This document shows, one piece after another, positions 56,206 through 64,000 of a stretch of 64,000 nucleotides of DNA. The position numbers and the translations under genes are program-made. A model generated the notes under the pieces. It was given only the letters and a program-made list of their open reading frames with translations. It was not told where the DNA came from and made no database searches. How positions within the stretch are numbered: position 1 is the stretch's first letter; every line of letters starts with the position of its first letter. This DNA is from Lethocerus indicus (taxonomy: Eukaryota > Arthropoda > Insecta > Hemiptera > Belostomatidae): the NCBI GenBank assembly GCA_019843655.1, contig JACDQD010000010.1:5005637-5069636 (forward strand). The letters are read 5' to 3'.

Positions 56206-56256
56206 CTGACAGGACGCCTATTGACGATGGCGAGAAATCGAAATCGGTCTAGGACA
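56206..56256 (+). repeat. Ribozyme-like repeat copy
   Basis: CTATTGACGATGGCGAG (56218-56234) is followed by AAATCGAAATCGGTCTAGGA. The pairing CTA with TAG and the GAAA...CGGTC layout are kept, but the first core base C is T here and ACCGGT is ATCGGT. The upstream CTGACAGGACGC matches the first half of the double motif. Confidence 0.55.
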
Positions 56257-57003
56257 GGAACTAATTACCGTTTGCAGTTAATATCTTGATAGGATTTACG
56301 TGCACTGATTATATCCTGTCGATTGTAGGGGTTTGATGTTTGATCCATTTGGTCTGAAAATCGACGTATCGGTTATTCGGCAATTTGGCAATGGTCGCGT
56401 GGGCGCCACCGCCAATTGCTTGAACTTTCGATTTTCAGTTACCGTTTCTCCTTTTTTTTCGTACTTAATTCGCGGCGTCCGTACGCGTCACTTATCGTGA
56501 CCAGCGTGGGCCGTATATTGGGTGAACCCGTGATTTATCATCGGGGAGCAGCAGTTCTCTCGGCCCACGACCTCAGATCTGATTTAGCGAAACTCGAAAA
56601 CGCTCGCCCACACGGCCCCGCATGTCGGACGCGGGTCGAAGTAGAAATTCAGAAAAAAATTAGCTGCGTAGTATCTGTAGCCCGACTCCATTTCCCGGCG
56701 AGCCTACTATATATTATCGTTCTAAGTAATGAGCTGCCAGCTTGACATTGACATTTATGAAACACTGAAAGTGCCGGTGGAATACTACACCCGTGTGATA
56801 CAACTCGGAGCTACTCCGTCGCAAACTTTATTCAGTATTGATGATTTATTTTTTCTGAGTCCAATTCGGAACCATTCTACTCACAGACGACAAATTACAT
56901 GGTTTTTTTCTAATGGAGCTGTCTGAATAATATCAGTCGTCCTCGCTTGTGCAGATGATCATTGAGCCATCAGTGCCCATTTATTTGCCTTGGCGGCATT
57001 ATG

Positions 57004-57035
57004 CTACTGACAATTACAGGAAGCCGAAATCTGTA
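57004..57035 (+). repeat. Ribozyme-like repeat, short copy
   Basis: CTACTGACAATTACAGGAAG continues as CCGAAATCTGTATA. CTACTGA and GAAGCCGAAA are conserved, while the second half of the core and the tail are diverged. Confidence 0.4.
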
Positions 57036-58148
57036 TAACTTAAAACAAAAAGATAAAAGAAAATTACACGAATGATGGTCATTCGAAAGGTCCTTGCAGT
57101 CTTGTCTCCTTCCGCGTTAGTAATGCAACCGATCTAGCACAATTAAATCTAACGTGAACTCAGATGAAATTATTAAAATGCGCCGAGGACATGAATATTT
57201 GACATAGTTTATAGGCCCAACGACAACAACGAAGTACGCTTTCGTATAATCTTATTTTTAGGGGCTGGTTGATGGTAAGCTGAAATGTGTTGAACCCACA
57301 TTGTCTAGCTGGTGCCAGTAATAGGGGACATTCATGTCATGGTAGACATTCCGTTTTTATTTTGTTTCTAAACATACAATTATGTTATTCTCAATTCTAT
57401 TATTTATTATGGACGCCTTATGATTCAAATTGTCGTCCTTTACTGCCTACAATATGGAATCGTTTTTTGTGAGAAACGAGCTTCTAAAGGAAATTTTATA
57501 AAGCGTGGAATTATTTATTTAGATTTGACCCGAATAGATCGAAACTTTTATGTGCCATTTGAGCTGTTCCAGAAGGCCTGTCGGGAGGAGATTTATCTTA
57601 TGATTAATCCTATTATAAAAAAGGAAAAAGTGGCAGGTCGTGTTGAATTCAGACTTGGGATTTTCAATCCGCGTTGTTTTTTTTTGCCTCCTCTAATAAC
57701 ATAATATAATCTCAAGGTATCAAAACAAGGGCGGCGTGATTTCTAGAGAAATCCTTAGTAATTGGTCGGCCGACCTACGTCAGTCGTTTATTCGGTCTGA
57801 CACTGAACTTTAGTCCGTCCTTTCGTCTGGAGTTCCTTTCCTAGTTGTCCCCACCGAAGGATTGTCCCAGGAAAAGGGGGGCATAACGAATCAGATATCT
57901 GTGTTAGCTCCGTCACGAATAAAACAAATACTTCGCCTCGTGGGGTTTTTTTCAAGTTCGCGGTTCGATCACGAACTTGTCCCGCGTTCGAAGATGACGG
58001 CCTGTCTGTCCTCCTGGCGGTTTGACAAATGTCACTTTTACTTTCTGCATAAAAATCCATCTGTTTTTCATTCCTGCATGCATAAATCGTTTTATTATTT
58101 TTCGGTATTTCTTTAGTATTAAAACTCACTGGATCTGAAACTTTATAT

Positions 58149-58156
58149 TATCGATA
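58149..58156. promoter_or_regulatory. TATCGATA (DRE-like) site
   Basis: Exact octamer within the palindrome TTATCGATAA. Its function in this organism is unknown. Confidence 0.2.
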
Positions 58157-59589
58157 AAACTTACATTGCAGAAACAATTTTCCCACGTAAAATGTGTGAA
58201 ACTCTGAATGAACCAGAAAAGCAGTTTTTTCTGGATGAAATGTATAAGTAACTCAATTAGTATGTATAAAAAATGTATATGGTGTAAAATGTATGGCATA
58301 TCTGTGCATACGGAAATTTAAATATGTCTGACATACTCAACCGGGTTGAAACGTACCGGTAAAGGTGAAAATCGTTTCGATTAAGTTGAATTCAGTGAAC
58401 AGTTGTCAGTAAACGATGACAACTGTTTTGTAGGCTGACAGTAAGTAATTGGCAATAACAGAAAAGTATTTAATTTATGCCAGATATGACTGACACCGTC
58501 GGGCAGTTTTGATTTAAGCTCGGTTTTTTGATACTCGGGCGACGTCGTTTAACCTCGGCTTCGGATTTGATCCAGAGAAAATCCCCCGATAATTGGCGGT
58601 CCTCCGGCGGGTTGACAGTCGTGCAGTCTTCGCCCGTCCTTCCCACAGTTTCTTTTTTCTTTCTTTTTTTTATTATTTATACTTTCGACCTGTCTCCATT
58701 TCTCTGCCGCCTTTGAAGGACCCCCAGTCCACGATTCGTATATTAGGAACACTTATAAAAAGGTTAGCAGGAGCATTAAGTAGGCCAGGGAAGCATTTTC
58801 TGTCTTCCCGTTTCACCACTACAGTTCGCATTCCATTCGTCGCCACTTCCGTTCAGGTGGAAGGTCCGACCACGTGCTAACGTTGCATAGAAAAATTTAC
58901 TTGCTTAAAAAAAATCTTTTCCGAAATTTGTACCCGTCTATAATTTTGCAGGGTGATTATTTCAAAACTATCAGTCACTACCATTTGCTTAAAATTCATT
59001 TATTTTAAGACCAATTTCTGTTATTCACAATAATTTCTAAGTATCCCCAACCTCTGTATTCTCGTTGGTTCGAAGTAAATATCAAGAATATCACAGTTAA
59101 TGTGATTTGATGGCGAACTATGAAATAATCCTTTCCGTATCTATCAGTTACTATGAATGTAATTTGTAATGAACTTTTTTCTACATCCAGAGATTTCTCA
59201 CCTTGATGTGCCGGCAATGCAAATTTATTTTTAACGCCAACAAACGGTTCCTACGCAGCCGTTTTCCCGTTGGATCGAACCGCCGTTCGAATCCACTGGG
59301 AAGTCTTCTGATTTAACGTAAAGGCGTTTCGTTGCAAGGTTAATGGGATCTCTGGTTGTCATTTCTGACTGCCGCAATGTCGGACACTTGTGACGACGTT
59401 TATCTTCATATTTGTACCGTTTAAGTCCTAGCACTTCGGCATCTTGATGTGAGCAGGAAAGCGCGTAATCGTGAGGAAACTCAATAAGGAAATCTTACGT
59501 ATTGAATTTTTTTCCGTTACGTTTATTGTTCGCGATTCTGCGTTTAACTCGTAAATTCAGTAGGGGCGTTTGACAAATATTTTATGGCG

Positions 59590-59935
59590 TTGACGTTAAT
59601 AGGTTTTCCCCTGGGTTTTATTATTAATGGCGCAGGTGGCTCCGAGCAAGAATGCGGAGAGCAAGGCCGGGTGAACACACGGGAGCCTTTCATCGGTCCC
59701 GGGTCTCAGCCTCGGACAGCCCGGTATTAAATTGCTATTTGTGTTTTTATCGTTGCCCTATTTGGCAGCGATGCAGCTGCGTTACATATAGGTAAAATAA
59801 AAAAAGGTGAGAAAACCATTAGCGTCCGCGGACTTCGATGGGATCGCGGCCGTAAATCTGTCTCGGGGGGCACGCCTCTCGCCGGTAGCTCTGGGCATCG
59901 GCGCTAATAGCTTTTAATGAGGTAAACATTCCGCT
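59590..59935. other. GC-rich island with TAAT motifs, candidate regulatory DNA
   Basis: TTATTAATGG, TTAAATTG, GCTAATAGC and TTTTAATGAGG homeodomain-type motifs alternate with CpG-rich blocks and an E-box CAGCTG. This is typical of developmental enhancers in arthropods, but untested here. Confidence 0.3.
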
Positions 59936-61629
59936 TTCTCCACAATATCAAGATGTATCATAACGGCTGATATTTTCTCGCGAACTTTCGAACGGGATTT
60001 CGGAACGATTTATCCTTTAATTTGAGTACTTCACGAGACCGTATGACTTTTATCCTCTTAGTCTTCGTGGATAACTGCGGATGAGTCGAGCGTTATTTAT
60101 TTTCATAACGTAATGTTTATATAATTCCATATTTTTAACTCTTTAGTAGGCGAATGCGGTAAATGGGTTCACCACCCATTTTGTGTTTTAATCTAGGGCA
60201 TTTAATGATTTAAAACTCCTACCTAGTGGACTAATCGAAGTCTTTCATATTATATTAATCATGAACAGACAAACGTGGTAATCCTCACGGTCTACTCTGT
60301 TGAGCCATCATAAAGAAATATTTACGTACCCCAAATATACACGTCCGACTGTCCTCCAACATGACCTCTATGTTACCCGGGGATCTAAGAGGAAATGGTT
60401 TTTCTGAATACGTATAACATTAAGATTCCCCACCGGACGCTATTGTAGACTGACAGTCAACATCTCCTAAGGTGAAACGCTGGATGAAAAAAGGCGATAG
60501 CTCTCGGGAAGAGTCATTAATAAAAAGTCACGGGGTCACGGGATGACATCGGATTGATGTCGTTACGGGGTGTTGAGGGGATGGGAGGGGGAATAGTGGC
60601 GCAAATGGCCGGACGTCTTTAGATTTGTTCTTGCCAAACCGATAGCGTAGAGCCGCTCGTGCGAAATTCCAGCCCGCGGCCAAACGGGGCCAGAAAACCA
60701 TTTGTTTTACACTGGAGGCTTTCACCGGCAAAATGGATTCGGGGGTGGTCCCGTCACTCTTATCCGCATTTTAGTTTCGACATTTTTTTCACTTCCATAT
60801 ACTTCGCCGTGTTGTTAGTAATATTTACCACGGACATTACCGCAATCTCTCTGAACAGCAATGACAAATTTGCCGTTATTCTATCCATTCAGCTCCAACC
60901 TTTGGGACCTTACTGGCGATTAAATTTAAAATTTTAAATCCCGTGGACCTTAACCGTGACCTTATCACCTCCTACCTACGATGATATAGAAATCATCATT
61001 AATATAATGCCTCAAAATGATAACAAAAGCATAATAAATAAAGGATGTTATATTCATTATGAAAATAGTAAAAAAAATTAAAATGTATTTGATTAAGAAA
61101 GGCAGTATAGACAAGTCATAAGAAACAAAGTAGCTTCCTATTTTTTTCACAATAAAAGCATGCCTAATACTGGATATTGTACTGTGAGCCTTTTATAAAT
61201 GTATTTACTATATATTAACATTAACAGGTTTCGTTTCCGATTTCCGGGTGGTTTAGTGAATTTTGAGAGTAGCTGCGAAATACGTTATAGTAGTTTGGCA
61301 GCGCATTTAATGCTTGTTAGGAGTCCTTGCGCAGGTTGAAGGCAGGCCGGCATTTCTGATCTAATGCAGAAATATTCGATACCGCCCTGAGTTGTTTAGC
61401 GGTGAAGTAATATTTGGTTGGGGCACTCTATACCAAGGGTCGCCGAAGGTGATCTGACAAACGGCTTCGACCGTACCAGAGAGGCTGGTGTACCTCCCCA
61501 CCAAGCTCTATCACCGCGTGGGACTTGTAAACTTTATGATCCCTGTTGCACCATTCGTACGAGAGGTTAATTATGCCTAATATATTAAAGAACGCCGTTT
61601 GAATAATAAGAGAAAATGTCTGTCCCTAC

Positions 61630-61702
61630 GCCACTCGCTTATTTTCTCTGCCATATCTGTTTCGGCATCTCGCCATCCTCAGTAGTGTTCCATCAGTAGA
61701 TT
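61630..61702 (-). repeat. Ribozyme-like repeat copy
   Basis: The minus strand reads CTACTGATGGAACA, then CTACTGAGGATGGCGAG, then ATGCCGAAACAGATATGGC. The CTGAGGA core fits C-T-G-A-N-G-A, and GGC/GCC and GAAA are intact. ACCGGT is replaced by ACAGAT. A 9-bp inverted repeat, AGAGAAAAT (61609-61617) with ATTTTCTCT (61641-61649), lies beside it. Confidence 0.6.
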
Positions 61703-63278
61703 TGTTAGGCCATTAGACATTCCAGTGGGGAGTTCAATGATGGAACGTATTTCGAAAAAAATAATTAATGTCAACAAATTTGAATTTAGGAATCTTAGGA
61801 TTATTTTGCAATGTCAATTGTGTTACATTGACCGAAGTTATCGGGGATAATGGTCACTTAATTCACACTGAACCTTTTGTCACTTAATTGCCTATTTTCG
61901 GTATCCGTTTTTCTTTTTACGGAAATTTGAGGTCCTGAATGAACCCCTACTTCTGGTCAAGGTGTACCGGCGTATACCTTTTCCCAAAGAAAACTTCTCG
62001 ACCGAGGAATTTCAGAGGGACGAGTGTAGAGAGATGGGCGTGAAGTGTGGACGAGTGAAAATTTAGAAGAAAAAAATTAACGCCATCCCCCAAAAGCAGT
62101 TCTAATTCTACCTGGGGGTCCATTGTGGCCGGCCTTCTGTCTTCGGATGACCGCCCTTTTTCTTTGTGTTTTTTGTGTAGTGATTTTTCCTCGGTCTCAT
62201 CCTTTTAACGAAACGCCGGGACCCAAAAGACGTGAAAGCCGTGACGAATCGTAAACCTGTCCGTCGGTTGTCCCACCGGCCGATTTTGAATCTTCAGATG
62301 TCGGTTTACTACGATGACGGCAGAGACGCTCCGAAATTTAACTATTTGACTCTACGTTAACATTGGAAACGTTTGCTTGTTCAATTTTTCTTTACTTTTG
62401 TTTTATAGTATCACGGAAATGCTCAGGATAGTTTAAATTAAAAAATGAAACCTGATGTTATTTATATTAAAAAAACGGGACGTACTGTTGCTTCGATCCG
62501 ACAATAGATGCTTGTCGAGAATGTAATTTCTCAAGCCACATGAGAGAAATAAAGAACAATTGAAGTCGTCTCATCCGATGTGGAATTTTTTTCTCTTTTA
62601 CCCGGTAGGTAACGGAGGAGCGGTCGCGTTACTTTTAGTTTTGTACGGTCGTCGGCTTTCTATCTGAGACTGCCCTCTGAAGTCGATAGCCGAGGGACCC
62701 CCCGACAATAAAGTAGAGATTTTTATTGGACACGTTGAGGCCCGGGACTGTGGACAGCTCACAATGGATTCCTCATTGGGTTGCCCCCCTCGGTTAATGC
62801 ACTCCTGTCCCCCAAGAGCTGTTTGTGACCGAACTCAAACCCGGGAGATTTGTGAACTCTTTGATCAAGTTTTGAAAAGGACGAATTACTTTTGCAATGT
62901 CTCTTGCCTTCAGCTTAGTACAAGAGCGGTGAAAACTCGAGTCTTAGTTTCGCAATAACTGTTACTTAAAACTTTGTTACCCTATTGACCTTCTAATCCT
63001 TCTTTCTCTCATTAGGTAAAGTTCGAAGCATAATCAATTTCTTCTTGTATTATGCAGCTAGATTATGCTCACATTTAACAACTGTATTTAGGGAAATACG
63101 CCATTAAACCTACTTTGTTCGATATTTATTTCCTTTGATTTTGTGATCTCAATTTTTCTAATTATTGCCAAATTGGCCAAAATTTAGTCTCCAAAATTTT
63201 GTGTTATATAACTTAATACTCCGTGTTTACAATCTTTTAATTGAAAATTAAGGTAAGTAAATTAAAAATTATTTACAT

Positions 63279-63325
63279 CTAATTTCAGTTATTTAATCGA
63301 ATTTTCTTTTTTGTTTCAGGTAAGT
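63279..63325 (+). other. Recursive splice site (ratchet point) 3
   Basis: The tract TTTTCTTTTTTGTTTCAG ends at 63319 and directly abuts the consensus donor GTAAGT (63320-63325). A CTAAT branch candidate is at 63279-63283 and a TTAAT candidate at 63293-63297. A second AG (TTTCAG ending at 63288) lies between them and could compete. A separate donor-like GGTAAGT lies upstream at 63252-63258. Flanks beyond the shared 14-mer do not align with the other two sites, so the likeness is not due to a copied repeat. Confidence 0.82.
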
Positions 63326-63395
63326 TCAAAAAGGTTCTTTTCGATCTCGCATGTCTCCAATTATTTGGATCGCATTCGTCTGTCCTTTTACCAAA
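63320..63395 (+). other. Possible RS-exon after ratchet point 3
   Basis: A second strong donor, AAAGTAAGTT with its GT at 63396-63397, lies 76 nt after the 3' splice site of ratchet point 3. This would define a 76-nt recursive exon that begins with the reusable donor GTAAGT. Similar spacing (65 nt) is seen at ratchet point 1. At ratchet point 2 only a weak donor (CAGGTTTCC, GT at 41907) is in the comparable place. This is inferred from splice-site layout alone. Confidence 0.4.
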
Positions 63396-63401
63396 GTAAG
63401 T

Positions 63402-64000
63402 TCAATAATTATATCCTAATTTATCGATTCTAATTTTGGACATCCGGTATGATATCACATAACGTTTATAAGGGTGTGCTTGTGTTTACATTTTAGATTT
63501 ACCTTAGCCCAGTTGCCTATACTTGTAGTTTTCCGAACTCGGTACTGTCTATAGTGATTTCATATTGTCGAATTCCAGCTCCGGTAAATGTGAAATGAAA
63601 TTATCCATTTGCATAAAGTTATTATGATTTGACATTTTTATGCAATTTAACAATTTGCCGTGCCGGACCAACTAATGCGGGCTCGGCAAAACGAACACGT
63701 GATTCTTCTTAGGTTGTCCGCCTTGCCTCCCTGCGTGTCGCGTTTCTACGACAAAAATCGCCTACGGCCGCCGTATAGATCACCGTCAGCTGAATTCGCG
63801 GATTTTTTTTTTTCAACCGACAGCCTAAACTCTCGATTCCGCGAAACGCATCTCCCATCCGGCCGCTGCCCCTACTGCTCCCCTCTTCGGGCTTAATCCT
63901 TTCAATTACACGAGTCCGCTTTCTTATGATGTTGGCCGGCGCTTCTTCATGACCCTACGAGCTTCAGGATCGATTTCGCCATCGCAGGCATGCCGGTTAC
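63402..64000. other. Gene-free stretch after ratchet point 3
   Basis: AT-rich sequence followed by a GC-rich block from about 63.66 kb. The 78-codon frame there is not recognisable. The intron appears to continue past the window edge. Confidence 0.5.

Larger units (their letters stand above)
41836..63278. other. Gene-free stretch between ratchet points 2 and 3
   Basis: Holds the plus-oriented ribozyme-like copies, the GA tract, the hairpin at 42.8 kb and GC-rich islands at 48.4-48.9, 49.4-49.8, 52.2-52.5, 53.4-53.8, 55.7-56.0, 58.5-58.9, 59.6-59.9 and 62.1-62.3 kb. No exon recognised. Confidence 0.6.

Noticed and set aside
59273..59295. B-box-like GTTCGAATCC as a second tRNA gene
   Set aside because: No acceptor, D or anticodon arm can be built around it. 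The likeness comes from a short near-palindrome.
62320..62345. CTACGATGACGGCAGAGACG as another ribozyme-like copy
   Set aside because: The core CTGANGA is broken and no following ACCGGT or TAG is present, so similarity is too weak to count.

Overview
This 64 kb window looks like non-coding DNA from a metazoan nuclear genome, probably an arthropod. It is AT-leaning with no obvious CpG depletion. No reading frame encodes a recognisable protein; the longest is 184 codons and looks like chance. The arthropod call rests on a tRNA-Glu gene whose body resembles the arthropod type, on the TA/TG and GA microsatellites, and on ratchet-type splice sites like those described in flies. The species cannot be named from sequence alone.

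The main discovery candidate is a set of three zero-length-exon (recursive, 'ratchet point') splice sites, all on the + strand, with junctions at 11054|11055, 41829|41830 and 63319|63320. All three share the 14-mer TTGTTTCAGGTAAG: a 3' splice site directly abutting a 5' splice site. Each follows a pyrimidine-rich tract, and two have a CTAAT-type branch point. They lie about 30.8 kb and 21.5 kb apart. The simplest reading is that the whole window is inside one giant + strand intron (at least 64 kb) that is removed in steps. Two of the three sites also have a strong 5' splice site 65-76 nt downstream, which could define short recursive-splicing (RS) exons.

Layout: 1-11 kb is intron with AT-rich repeats and small hairpins; ratchet point 1 is at 11.05 kb. 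From 12 to 16.5 kb lies a cluster of minus-oriented copies of a dispersed repeat whose conserved core (CTGAAGA...GAAACCGGT) resembles a hammerhead ribozyme core. One copy is a 113 bp unit with 13 bp perfect terminal inverted repeats. From 20.8 to 33.7 kb there are four long TA-type microsatellites. At 41.4 kb there is an antisense tRNA-Glu(CTC) gene with its own Pol III terminator, about 390 bp upstream of ratchet point 2. From 36.9 to 57 kb lie plus-oriented copies of the ribozyme-like repeat, a long (GA)n tract and a 16-bp-stem hairpin. Ratchet point 3 is at 63.3 kb.

Between these, AT-rich DNA alternates with GC-rich islands containing TAAT-type motifs in CpG-containing sequence. That pattern is often seen in cis-regulatory or conserved non-coding DNA of developmental genes, but without cross-species alignment it remains inference.
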